Positions 7,129-14,479 of a DNA stretch of 23,850 nucleotides are shown piece by piece (positions within the stretch are counted from its first letter, which is position 1; each line of letters begins with the position of its first letter). The notes under the pieces are model-generated. The model saw nothing but the letters and a program-made list of their open reading frames with translations, did no database searches and was not told where the DNA came from. Made by a program: the position numbers and the translations under genes. The stretch comes from Erysipelotrichaceae bacterium (lineage in GTDB: Bacteria > Bacillota_I > Bacilli_A > Erysipelotrichales > Erysipelotrichaceae), in assembly GCA_900759455.1 (NCBI GenBank), contig CAAEVI010000004.1:1-23850 (forward strand), given 5' to 3'.

Positions 7129-7322
7129 TTATTGCATTTTCTGAAATATTGCCTTAAAACTCATTCGCATATCGCAAAAAACTTTTTCATTATCAGGTTC
7201 AAAGGATGCTAATGGATCCTGCTTAAATCTTCAGATTCATGAATATGCACACCTCCTCCAGACCAAACCATACGAATGAGCGCTTCATGTCGTTTGTGTT
7301 TATCTTTTGGTTTTGCTGACAT
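7129..7322 (-). pseudogene. Frameshifted small ORF of unknown function
   Basis: From ATG 7322 the minus strand reads 37 codons (start MSAKPKDKHKRHEALIRMV, then a SGGGVHIHE segment) to a stop at 7209. A different frame then stays open from about 7230 to a TAA at 7129 and reads protein-like residues (DPLASFEPDNEKVFCDMRM, then FKAIFQKMQ). The two pieces together would make about 64 residues if one base were gained or lost near 7215-7235. The upstream ribosome site is weak. I do not recognise the product. It could be a decayed gene, a sequencing error in a small gene, or chance. Confidence 0.3.
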
Positions 7323-7343
7323 ATATGATGATCTCTTTCCAAC

Positions 7344-7404
7344 AAAAAAACCGCATCCGCAAACAAGTGAAATTTTTTAAAAATTCACTTATCTGCATCA
7401 GCGG
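7344..7404 (-). terminator. Long imperfect hairpin with T-run (minus-strand terminator)
   Basis: A palindrome of about 54 bases (7351-7404) has outer pairs CCGC/GCGG and GCA/TGC and an inner AAGTGAA/TTCACTT stem closed by an A/T-rich apex. On the minus strand it is followed by seven Ts (7344-7350). There is no minus-strand protein gene immediately upstream, so the transcript it ends would come from the structured RNA promoter near 7640. Confidence 0.55.
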
Positions 7405-7476
7405 AACCGTATCCCGATTGCTTTTGAATTTATCATGGAAATAGCACCCTGTTTGACAAACACATGCGATCAAATG

Positions 7477-7636
7477 AAAAAGACCCTGAGAAGCGAGATC
7501 TTTTCCCTGTATATACAGGTGGGTAACCTGTGTAAATTCTTAGGATTCCCACTCGTAGCGGGCTTTCACACCAAATTACAACATCCGGTTTCCCTTATCT
7601 CTAGTTGTCGGAAAAATTTGAACTCCTCAGGGCAAC
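7477..7636 (-). ncRNA. Structured small RNA, about 155-160 nt, class uncertain (raiA-type or 6S-like candidate)
   Basis: On the minus strand an extended -10 is followed by a sequence whose ends pair: GCCCTGAGGAGT (near 7633-7622) with GCTTCTCAGGGT (near 7494-7483), 11 or more pairs with wobbles, and the 3' side runs into CTTTTT, like a terminator. Inside are further helices: CAAATT and ACAAC pairing with GTTGT and AATTTG; CCCGCT/AGTGGG with a 3-base ACG loop; GTGT/ACAC; and ACAGGT/ACCTGT. Purine-rich single-stranded patches such as GATAAGGGAAACCGGATG look conserved rather than random. No open frame of note is on this strand. In B. subtilis the 6S RNA gene bsrA flanks aspS, which suggests 6S, but the multi-helix layout fits a raiA-motif-like RNA better. 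I cannot settle the class by eye. Confidence 0.65.
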
Positions 7637-7639
7637 TCT

Positions 7640-7648
7640 AGTATAGCA
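7640..7648 (-). promoter_or_regulatory. Extended -10 promoter of the structured RNA
   Basis: TGC followed directly by TATACT gives an extended -10 on the minus strand. The -35 region is A/T-rich without a good TTGACA match. The RNA would begin 4-7 bases further, at the base of its terminal stem. Confidence 0.5.
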
Positions 7649-7749
7649 AATATTTTTTTAAAATATACTCTTGACATTCATTTTTTCATAAGAAATAGCA
7701 ATTGCAGGCAAAATCGGTTAAAATATTGGTAAGAAACGGACGTGAACAA

Positions 7750-8340
7750 ATGACAAATAAAGAACGATTTATCGAAATTTTCCAGACACACATTCATCGA
7801 GAGGGAGCGCAGAAACTGTTAGATTTTTTGCTGAGCAAGAACTGTGATTTTTTTACTGCACCGGCAAGCACACGTTTCCACGGTGCATACAAAGGCGGAC
7901 TCCTTGATCATAGTTTGAACGTATATGACTGCCTAAAAGATTATCTTAACCGTCCACGCGTAAAAGAAGTTTACGGGCTCGGTGAGATCAGTGAAGAAAC
8001 GATTGCCATCGTTGCTCTCCTGCATGATATTTGTAAAGTAAATGTATATCACCCTTCAAAGCGAAACGTCAAGATCGATGGCCAGTGGCAAAGCGTTGAC
8101 ACATTTGAATTTCATGATGATCTCCCCTATGGCCACGGTGAAAAAAGCGTATACATGTTAACCGGGTTTATGCGGCTGACGCGTGATGAAAGTTTTGCTA
8201 TCCGTTACCATATGGGTTTTTCAAGTGAATATGACAATCCTCGCAGTGTCGGTTACACATTCGAACATTTTCCATTGGCCTTTGCCTTAAGTACAGCCGA
8301 TATGGAAGCAACATACTTTCTTGAAGGTGAAAAAAAATAA
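7750..8340 (+). CDS. HD-domain phosphohydrolase-like protein
   Basis: A 196-residue single-domain protein of the HD superfamily, metal-dependent phosphohydrolases acting on nucleotides or RNA. His54 in GGLLDHSLNVYDCL and the His92-Asp93 pair in ALLHDICKVNVY are the metal ligands; later GHGEKSVYML supplies another expected His, and ALSTADMEATY the final Asp. It resembles the HD part of YhaM-type exoribonucleases but lacks their OB domain, so the substrate cannot be named. I choose ATG 7750; a TTG at 7702 is in frame but its extra residues look unstructured. The ribosome site is weak (GGACGTGA). TTGACA at 7671 on the plus strand may be the -35 of its promoter, although a matching -10 is poor. 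It converges on aspS. Confidence 0.75.
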   Translation: MTNKERFIEIFQTHIHREGAQKLLDFLLSKNCDFFTAPASTRFHGAYKGGLLDHSLNVYDCLKDYLNRPRVKEVYGLGEISEETIAIVALLHDICKVNVYHPSKRNVKIDGQWQSVDTFEFHDDLPYGHGEKSVYMLTGFMRLTRDESFAIRYHMGFSSEYDNPRSVGYTFEHFPLAFALSTADMEATYFLEGEKK

Positions 8341-8346
8341 CCATCT

Positions 8347-8397
8347 AAAAAAACAGTACGTATGAGAATCCACGCTTCTCTGCGTACTGTTTTTTTG
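8347..8397. terminator. Bidirectional terminator between the HD gene and aspS
   Basis: AACAGTACG pairs with CGTACTGTT, with an inner GAGA/TCTC pairing. A-runs on the left and T-runs on the right give a T-run after the stem on both strands, so it can end both the plus-strand HD gene and the minus-strand hisS-aspS transcript. Confidence 0.85.
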
Positions 8398-8424
8398 ATG
8401 AAATTTAATCAATCAGCGATTTGA

Positions 8425-10164
8425 TCACTCAGTTACGGCAATATGCAGTTCATCCAGCTGTTTTTGATCAACACCGCTTGGAGCCTCACTCATCAGATCA
8501 CTGGCACTTGCTGTTTTCGGGAAGGCAACGACATCACGAATATTATCTGTTCCTGACAAGATCATGATCAAACGCTCCAAACCGATGCCGACACCGCCGT
8601 GTGGAGGAGTACCGTATCGGAAGGCCTCCAGGAAGAAACCAAAACGACGTTTCGCTTCTTCTTTGCTCATTCCGATAGCTTCGAAGACCTGTTCCTGAAG
8701 CTGCTGATCATGAATACGGATCGAACCGCTCAGCAATTCATATCCGTTCAAAACTAGATCGTATGCCCTTGAATAACAATTTGCTTTGTCATTTATCAGT
8801 TTATCGACATCTTCTAAATTCGGTGAAGTAAACGGATGGTGAGCAGCCACATAGCGGTTTTCTTCCTCACTGTACTCAAACATCGGGAAGTTTGTAACCC
8901 ACAGGAAACGATAACTGTTCTTGTCGATCAAATCAAGGTCATGTCCTAATTTCACACGAAGTGCACCAAGCGCAGTCTGAGAAACAGCTTTCTTATCCGC
9001 AACAAATAAGATCATATCATTATCTTCAACATGAAGTTTTTCAAGCAAAGCATTCTTTTCAGCATCACTGATTACTTTCGCAATGCTTCCGGTAAATCCC
9101 TGTGCATTGTATTTCAGGAAGGACAATGCTTTTGCCCCGTAAATGCGTACATACTCCTGCAGTTTATCCAGTTGTTTACGTGAGAACTGATCTGCCGCAT
9201 TTTTTACGAGAATCGCATTTACTTCTCCGCCCTGTTCCAAGATCGATTTAAAGATCGTAAATTCCGTGCCCGCAAATACATCATTCAGCTGCTGCAGTTC
9301 CATACCAAAACGAAGATCCGGTTTATCACTTCCGAAACGACGCATGCATTCCACATAAGGAATCTGTTCAAATTCACCCAGATCAAGACCTTTTGTCTTC
9401 ATGAAGATTTCTCTCATCAACCCTTCGACAACTGCAAAAACATCTTTTTCGTCTACAAAGCTCATCTCGATATCGATCTGTGTAAACTCAGGCTGACGAT
9501 CCGCACGAAGATCCTCATCACGGAAACAACGGGCAATTTGAAAATACTTATCAAATCCGCCAATCATCAGCAACTGCTTGTAAATCTGCGGTGACTGCGG
9601 CAAAGCATAGAAGCCTCCCTTTGTGATCCTGCTAGGGACAAGGTAGTCTCTGGCTCCTTCCGGAGTTGATTTGCATAAGATCGGCGTTTCAATTTCCAAA
9701 AAGCCGCGGTCTGATAAATAATTGCGTGTAATCATGGTAACCTGATGACGAAGTTTCAGATTTTTCTGCAGACATGGACGACGCAGATCCAAATAACGAT
9801 ACTTCAGCCGTGTATCTTCCAGCGCATCAGTTTCATCGGCAATGATCAATGGTGTTGTATCCGCCGTATTGATAACTGAAACAGCTGTTACTTTTATCTC
9901 GATATCTCCTGTTGGAAGGTTTGGATTCTTATCCTGTCGTTCAACAACCTCTCCTTCAGCGCGAAGCACATATTCATTGCGCACATCTACAATTTTCGGT
10001 GAAATCGTTTCATCAAAAACAAGCTGTGTGATTCCTTCACGATCACGCAGGTCGATAAAGACCAATGCACCAAAATTTCTTCTTTTAGCGACCCAGCCTT
10101 CCAAGACAACCTTTTTGCCGACGTCCTTTAAACGCAATTCGCCATTGTTATGTGTTCTTTCCAT
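8425..10164 (-). CDS. aspS: Aspartate--tRNA ligase
   Basis: AspS charges tRNA-Asp (class IIb synthetase). The 579-residue protein has the N-terminal OB-fold anticodon domain (GWVAKRRNFGALVFIDLRD), motif 1 around ETPILCKSTPEGARDY, motif 2 (FRDEDLRADRQPEFTQID), the bacterial GAD insertion in the middle (about 280-420), and motif 3 (GIGLERLIMIL) near the C-terminus. Length matches bacterial AspRS with the GAD domain. GGGAGAGG lies before ATG 10164. It is 11 bases from the hisS stop and shares its T-box leader. Confidence 0.97.
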   Translation of the reverse strand: MERTHNNGELRLKDVGKKVVLEGWVAKRRNFGALVFIDLRDREGITQLVFDETISPKIVDVRNEYVLRAEGEVVERQDKNPNLPTGDIEIKVTAVSVINTADTTPLIIADETDALEDTRLKYRYLDLRRPCLQKNLKLRHQVTMITRNYLSDRGFLEIETPILCKSTPEGARDYLVPSRITKGGFYALPQSPQIYKQLLMIGGFDKYFQIARCFRDEDLRADRQPEFTQIDIEMSFVDEKDVFAVVEGLMREIFMKTKGLDLGEFEQIPYVECMRRFGSDKPDLRFGMELQQLNDVFAGTEFTIFKSILEQGGEVNAILVKNAADQFSRKQLDKLQEYVRIYGAKALSFLKYNAQGFTGSIAKVISDAEKNALLEKLHVEDNDMILFVADKKAVSQTALGALRVKLGHDLDLIDKNSYRFLWVTNFPMFEYSEEENRYVAAHHPFTSPNLEDVDKLINDKANCYSRAYDLVLNGYELLSGSIRIHDQQLQEQVFEAIGMSKEEAKRRFGFFLEAFRYGTPPHGGVGIGLERLIMILSGTDNIRDVVAFPKTASASDLMSEAPSGVDQKQLDELHIAVTE

Positions 10165-10175
10165 ATTACCTCTCC

Positions 10176-11498
10176 CTATTCATGATGATGACCACATGCA
10201 CAGCCATTTTCTTCATCTGTATTTTCACCAAACAGCCGATCCATAACGGAAACAATATCTTCCATCGGTACTGTGTGCTGTTTTTGCGTAGCTATTTCTT
10301 TGATGGTCACCTGACCGTTCTTCAGTTCCTGATCACCAAGGAATACTGCCATTTTTGCATGTTTTCGCTCAACGCTCTTAAACTGTGCTTTAAATGAACG
10401 CCCCAGATAATCTGTTTCACAACGATAACCGTTACTGCGAAGTTCTGTTACCATCTGCAGCGCTGCCATTTTTGCTTCTTTTGCCAAACACAATACATAA
10501 ACATCTAGACCGTTCTCATCCTCAAGGCTGATTCCCTCAGCTTCACAGGCAAGCAACAGACGTTCAAGTCCCATGGCCCAGCCAATACCGCTCATTCCTT
10601 TTGGTCCGCCAAAATACTCAATCAGGCCATCATAACGGCCGCCAGCGAATACGGTTGACTGCGCTCCCATCTCACGGTTTACAGAAACGACTTCAAATAC
10701 TGTGTGTGTATAGTAATCTAATCCTCTTACCAGACGATCATCAATTTCATATGGAATGCCAAGCGCATCGAGTCCCTGTTTTACTGCATCGAAATACTCT
10801 TTTGATGCTTCATTCAGATAATCACTCATTTTAGGCGCTGACTTCATGATGTCGAGATCATGATCGATCTTACAGTCCAGAATACGCAGCGGATTTTGTT
10901 CATAACGACGCTGACAGTCAGGACACATAGTAGAAATAGAGCCGCTGAAATGATCACGCAGTGCCGCACGATAAGCATTTCTTGACTCATCATCTCCCAA
11001 TGTATTGATCAATACCTTCAGATCGCTTAACCCTAAAGCTGACACAAAAGACCAACCCAAAGCAATGGCTTCTACATCAATCAACGGATCTTTGGCGCCA
11101 AGCACTTCAACGCCGAACTGATTAAAGATACGCATTCTTCCCTTCTGCGGACGTTCATGACGAAACTGCGGTCCGACATAATATGTTTTCAAAGGAAGAT
11201 CCGGCTGGCCATAAAGCTTGTGCTCAACAAACGAACGAACAACACCGGCAGTTCCTTCAGGCCGTAATGTCAATGACGTTGAACTGTTTTCCAGCTTAAA
11301 AGTGTACATTTCCTTATTTACCATATCACTGGAGTCATTTCCACGCTTAAAAACATTTGTGTGTTCAAAAATTGGTGTACGAATTTCTTCGAAGTTATAA
11401 ACATAACAAAACTGACGGATCAAATCCTCCAGCCGGTGCCATTTGCTGATATCCTGCGGTAAAATATCCTGTGTTCCCCTTGGTACTTGATAACTCAT
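10176..11498 (-). CDS. hisS: Histidine--tRNA ligase
   Basis: HisS charges tRNA-His (class IIa synthetase). It begins MSYQVPRGTQDILP, carries motif 2 around YYVGPQFRHERPQKGR, the His-specific LVRGLDYYTHTVFEVV, and motif 3 near GIGWAMGLERLLLA, with a C-terminal anticodon-binding domain. The 440-residue length is slightly above the usual ~420-430 because of an acidic tail ending CACGHHHE, rich in Cys and His. AAGGAGG precedes ATG 11498. It is the first gene after a T-box leader and is followed by aspS. Confidence 0.97.
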   Translation of the reverse strand: MSYQVPRGTQDILPQDISKWHRLEDLIRQFCYVYNFEEIRTPIFEHTNVFKRGNDSSDMVNKEMYTFKLENSSTSLTLRPEGTAGVVRSFVEHKLYGQPDLPLKTYYVGPQFRHERPQKGRMRIFNQFGVEVLGAKDPLIDVEAIALGWSFVSALGLSDLKVLINTLGDDESRNAYRAALRDHFSGSISTMCPDCQRRYEQNPLRILDCKIDHDLDIMKSAPKMSDYLNEASKEYFDAVKQGLDALGIPYEIDDRLVRGLDYYTHTVFEVVSVNREMGAQSTVFAGGRYDGLIEYFGGPKGMSGIGWAMGLERLLLACEAEGISLEDENGLDVYVLCLAKEAKMAALQMVTELRSNGYRCETDYLGRSFKAQFKSVERKHAKMAVFLGDQELKNGQVTIKEIATQKQHTVPMEDIVSVMDRLFGENTDEENGCACGHHHE

Positions 11499-11518
11499 AT
11501 TGTCCTCCTTTTTGATAA

Positions 11519-11730
11519 TAAAAAAACGTCCTGTCTAAGGACGTAAAATACGCGGTGCCACCTTAGTTCATATCATTGAGATATGCACTTGACCCAATAA
11601 CGCCGAAGCCGCGATCACCCATTTCCTGGTGATTCCTCCGAAGTGTCAACATGTATAACGAGACAAAGTGTTTCACCGGACCACTTCTCTCTATGCTCTC
11701 GATCATACATTTTTCTTCTTCAACAGATAT
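11519..11730 (-). promoter_or_regulatory. T-box riboswitch leader of hisS-aspS
   Basis: The minus strand has the T-box AAGGTGGCACCGCG (11551-11564), which base-pairs with the NCCA end of uncharged tRNA, followed by the terminator ACGTCCT/AGGACGT (11526-11544) and seven Ts. Upstream is Stem I. TTGAAG (11718-11723) pairs with CTTCGG (11638-11643) and ATGTAT (11705-11710) with ATACAT (11651-11656), leaving an internal loop whose 3' side is GTTGACA. That loop is where the specifier codon belongs. The bases GACAC there contain Asp GAC (11645-11647, followed by A) and His CAC (11643-11645). Confidence 0.93.
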
Positions 11731-11736
11731 ACTTAT

Positions 11737-11765
11737 AGTTTATTCATTGCGGCTCTTTTTGTCAA
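11737..11765 (-). promoter_or_regulatory. Sigma-A promoter of the hisS-aspS T-box transcript
   Basis: Perfect -35 TTGACA (11760-11765), 17-base spacer, -10 TAAACT (11737-11742). The start point is near 11730, just before Stem I. The -35 sits directly after the stop codon of the upstream vanY-type gene. Confidence 0.7.
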
Positions 11766-11770
11766 TGATT

Positions 11771-12949
11771 TTATCCCTCTTTCAGCCGTTTCGAATAATA
11801 TTCTTCCAACGTTAGATCATTCTGATGAAGGTAGGATGCAAGCTCCTTGCCTACATATCGGTAATGCCAAGGCTCATAAATGTACTTTGTAATATTTTCT
11901 TTTCCTTCCGGATAGCGAACGACCCATCCGTAGCGATAACTGTTTTCTTCCATCCATCTGCCAAGCTCTGACTCCTGCAAATCCTCGTGAAGCTCATAAT
12001 CATAACTGATATCAACGGCCAGTCCCAGTTCATGTTCACTGCTTCTCGGAAAAGCGCTGTATGTAGCGGCATTAGGATCTACGGCAAGATAACTGTTGTA
12101 CAGGCTTTCCTGATAATCCTCGCTTCGAAAAGAGCTGACTACATACATGGCAATACCATCTTTGCTGGCTGCTTTGAACAAATCATCCCACGCCGCTGCC
12201 GCTTCCTTGCGCAGATATTGCGAAGCTCCTGTTCCACTGCTGATTTGCTGAAGATCATCAGGCTCCCATCCTTTCGGCAACACATGTTCAGCATTCAACA
12301 GCAGCGTAAGATCATCCATATTCTTATGAACGAATTTTAACTTTCCTTTCTGCGCCGGCGCAGCATTGTCATTGACATCGACTTCAATTTCCATAGTGTT
12401 TTTATTTCCGCTGCAGTCTTCAACAGTAACGACTGCAGTTTGTACACCTTCGCGATCCGTATCCACCTGAGAAAGCTGTACATTGTCAAGAACATCCATA
12501 TCGTAGTTGTCAAAAACTTCTATATTCAGATTTTCTACTGCAAAAGATGATCCTGTTTGAACAGAATATTCTTTAGTTCCATCGATCTCTGGTGCTGTCG
12601 TATCAACAACATGGGCTACATACGTCAAAACGATATCATCACTGTCCTTCCATGTATACTGCAGCTCATAAGTACCAAGATGAAGCAATGAATCTTTCTG
12701 CGATACGAATTGAATCTGATTGCTTACATCCTCATCATCCCGTGTTGCCTGAAGTTTTTGTAAAAACTGAGCATTAAGATCCGCAAGCGTCATCCCCGGA
12801 CAGTATTCTATTGTTTCTTCATAACGATTATCTATTTTAGTGCCATCAACTGCAAAAAACAAAGATGTCCTGTTTATTACGGAAGTCCCCCACCACAAAA
12901 GGCCTGCAATCAAACAAATGCTGACTACAGTCAAGACTGTTTTTTTCAT
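11771..12949 (-). CDS. Membrane-anchored VanY-type D-alanyl-D-alanine carboxypeptidase
   Basis: A peptidase M15B (VanY, PF02557) that would trim the terminal D-Ala from peptidoglycan stems outside the cell. Residues 1-25 form a signal anchor (TVLTVVSICLIAGLLWWG). About 30-195 holds two Ig-like repeats, marked by VDTTAPEIDG and VTVEDCSGNKNTMEIEVDV. The C-terminal catalytic domain has the zinc motif SSEHELGLAVD (303-313; His306, Asp313) and EPWHYRYVG (His362), so the site is complete. The 392-residue length reflects the added wall-side repeats. GGTGGTGA precedes ATG 12949. It stands alone, without other van genes, so it is a housekeeping wall enzyme rather than a resistance determinant. D,D- or L,D-specificity cannot be told from sequence. 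Confidence 0.88.
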   Translation of the reverse strand: MKKTVLTVVSICLIAGLLWWGTSVINRTSLFFAVDGTKIDNRYEETIEYCPGMTLADLNAQFLQKLQATRDDEDVSNQIQFVSQKDSLLHLGTYELQYTWKDSDDIVLTYVAHVVDTTAPEIDGTKEYSVQTGSSFAVENLNIEVFDNYDMDVLDNVQLSQVDTDREGVQTAVVTVEDCSGNKNTMEIEVDVNDNAAPAQKGKLKFVHKNMDDLTLLLNAEHVLPKGWEPDDLQQISSGTGASQYLRKEAAAAWDDLFKAASKDGIAMYVVSSFRSEDYQESLYNSYLAVDPNAATYSAFPRSSEHELGLAVDISYDYELHEDLQESELGRWMEENSYRYGWVVRYPEGKENITKYIYEPWHYRYVGKELASYLHQNDLTLEEYYSKRLKEG

Positions 12950-12968
12950 AAAATCACCACCGTTTTTT

Positions 12969-13006
12969 ATTTTACCATACTCCGGCAGCAGCTGTAAATT
13001 TTACAG
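12969..13006 (-). promoter_or_regulatory. Promoter of the vanY-type gene with overlapping palindrome
   Basis: TTTACA (12993-12998), 18-base spacer and TAAAAT (12969-12974) with TGG directly upstream (extended -10). A perfect 15-base palindrome, CTGTAAATTTTACAG (12992-13006), covers the -35. That position suits a repressor operator. Confidence 0.55.
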
Positions 13007-13010
13007 GACA

Positions 13011-13037
13011 TAATAAAAGCTCTCCCAAAGAGAGCTT
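13011..13037 (-). terminator. Terminator of the YebC-family gene
   Basis: AAGCTCTC/GAGAGCTT, 8 perfect pairs with a 5-base loop, followed on the minus strand by TTATTA. It starts 6 bases after the stop codon. Confidence 0.7.
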
Positions 13038-13042
13038 AAAAA

Positions 13043-13771
13043 TTATGCATTCAGATTGCTGACATTATGATAAATATTTTGAACATCATCAACATCATCC
13101 AGTAAAGTAACCAGACGGCGGAACAGTTCAAGATCATCGCCACTCAGTTCAACCGTATCGTTTGCCAGCATTGTATCTTCCATTACCTTAAATTCAACAT
13201 CAGGAATCAGTTGCTCGATTGCTTCTTTTGCTTTAGACAGATCCTGAGGTTCAACAGTAATCGTCATCACACCGTCTTCAACTTCAACATCCTTCAGATC
13301 TACTTCAGCCATGATCAGCGCATCCATCATTGCTTCTTCATCATCATAATCAATGACGATCAAGCCAAGATGTTCATAGTTGAAGGAAACTGAACCTCCG
13401 ACACCAAGCTTAGCATGTGATTTATTAAAACATGCGCGAAGATTTGCAATTGTACGGTTCGGGTTGTCTGTCAGACAGTCAATAATAATGCTTGAACCTC
13501 CACCTGAACCAAAGCCTTCATAACGAGCTGATGAATAATTTTCCGTATCATTGCTTTTTGCTTTTTCAATAGCACGTTTGATTACATCAGCAGGAACATT
13601 GTTTGCCTTTGCACGTTCGATTACTTTCTTCAGAGCCTGATTCATATCTGGGTCCGGTTCACCGTTCTTCGCAGCTACAAGAATCTCCTTACTGTAACGT
13701 GAATATACTTTTGCTTTCTGATTTGCCGTCTTCTGCATTGCCGCAGCGCGTACTTCAAAATGTCTTCCCAT
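13043..13771 (-). CDS. YebC/PmpR family regulatory protein
   Basis: A 242-residue YebC/PmpR (TACO1-like) protein. Members have been described both as DNA-binding regulators and as factors that help ribosomes through difficult proline-rich stretches. It begins MGRHFEVRAAAMQKTANQK and contains SKEILVAAKNGEPDPDMN, VERAKANNVPADVIKRAI-like helices, and EGFGSGGGSSIIIDCLTDN with NRTIANLRACFNK, all family hallmarks. I choose ATG 13771 because GAGGTGA precedes it and the family starts with MGRH or MAGH; the frame is open to 13828 but that region is the promoter. Two family branches exist and I do not assign a precise role. Confidence 0.92.
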   Translation of the reverse strand: MGRHFEVRAAAMQKTANQKAKVYSRYSKEILVAAKNGEPDPDMNQALKKVIERAKANNVPADVIKRAIEKAKSNDTENYSSARYEGFGSGGGSSIIIDCLTDNPNRTIANLRACFNKSHAKLGVGGSVSFNYEHLGLIVIDYDDEEAMMDALIMAEVDLKDVEVEDGVMTITVEPQDLSKAKEAIEQLIPDVEFKVMEDTMLANDTVELSGDDLELFRRLVTLLDDVDDVQNIYHNVSNLNA

Positions 13772-13799
13772 TGTTTTCACCTCGTAAATAACCTTAACA

Positions 13800-13828
13800 A
13801 GTATATCACAAACCATTATTCTCTTCAA
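13800..13828 (-). promoter_or_regulatory. Sigma-A promoter of the YebC-family gene
   Basis: TTGAAG (13823-13828), 17-base spacer, TATACT (13800-13805) with an upstream TGA giving an extended -10. The start point is near 13793. Confidence 0.65.
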
Positions 13829-13917
13829 TCCTTTATTTTTACAGCCAAATTAAAAAGTCTGTACCGCCCCCCCAAATGTTAGACCAAAAAGTTTAACGAA
13901 TGGAGGTCGGTATTTTT

Positions 13918-14330
13918 ATGTCTAAATACAATTATGAATTTAAAAAGAAAATTGTCATGTCTTATCGCAATGGTATGGGTAGCTATAAGGACTTAGTGAA
14001 ATGACATAAGATACCATCAGATTCGCGTATTCATGAGTAGGTTCGTATTTATAACTCATTCGAAGATGAAGGTTTGACGCTTTATGACCTCAAAAGAAAG
14101 GTCGGAAAAAGACATTGGATAAACCTAAAATAGATAGTAAAACTCAAAAAACAAAAGAAAGAATTGTGGATACAAGTGCAGAACATGTAAAAGAATTGGA
14201 AGATGAACTCCTTAAGCTGAGAATCGAGGATGCATTCTTAAAAGAACTGAGGAGGCTGCGTTTAGAGGACGAGGCAAAAATGAGAGAACGGCGCTCGTCA
14301 TCAACAGCATCCCAGGAGAATTCAAACTGA
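13918..14330 (+). pseudogene. IS150-like transposase OrfA, broken
   Basis: OrfA is the helix-turn-helix DNA-binding subunit of IS3-family transposases. The frame starts at ATG 13918 (GGAGG upstream) and reads MSKYNYEFKKKIVMSYRNG, the usual start. It has in-frame stops at 14002-14004 (TGA) and 14038-14040 (TAG, in place of the conserved Trp codon before V). After a frame change it continues in the frame ending at 14330, reading a leucine-rich coil and LKELRRLRLEDEAKMRER, the normal C-terminal end of OrfA, finishing with SQENSN. It is clearly inactive. Confidence 0.85.
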
Positions 14331-14479
14331 TAGACCTTCCCTCTTATGCCGATATGCCGAAAGCGACATATATGTATTGGCAAAAAAGATTTATAAAAGA
14401 TTATAACGAACAAAGAATAAAGGAAAAATAAAGATGGATGAGCCCTGTCCAATACAGATTCTATCTTTTAGCTGCATAA
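14297..14479 (+). pseudogene. IS150-like transposase OrfB, large internal deletion
   Basis: OrfB is the DDE integrase subunit. About the first 30 residues remain (start of B: INSIPGEFKL, then MPKATYMYWQKRF), joined directly to about the last 25 (DYNEQRIKEK, stop at 14429-14431, then RWMSPVQYRFYLLAA). The whole rve catalytic core with its three acidic residues is missing. The internal TAA falls where intact copies have Leu before GWMSP. It begins by overlapping the end of OrfA, as in intact elements that use programmed frameshifting. Confidence 0.8.

Noticed and set aside
7530..7610. Cobalamin riboswitch-like pieces (AAGGGAAACCGG, CCCGCTAC)
   Set aside because: The pieces resemble parts of the cobalamin aptamer but the conserved B12 box and the order of helices are missing, and no cobalamin gene follows.
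7435..7641. 68-codon plus-strand frame over the structured RNA region
   Set aside because: Cysteine-rich, no ribosome site, and it lies antisense to a strongly structured minus-strand RNA; likely chance.
11771..12949. Vancomycin-resistance vanY
   Set aside because: No vanR/S/H/A/X-type neighbours; single VanY-type carboxypeptidases with Ig-like repeats are ordinary wall enzymes.
12992..13006. GlnR/TnrA binding site
   Set aside because: The consensus TGTNA-N7-TNACA needs a longer gap than this palindrome has.
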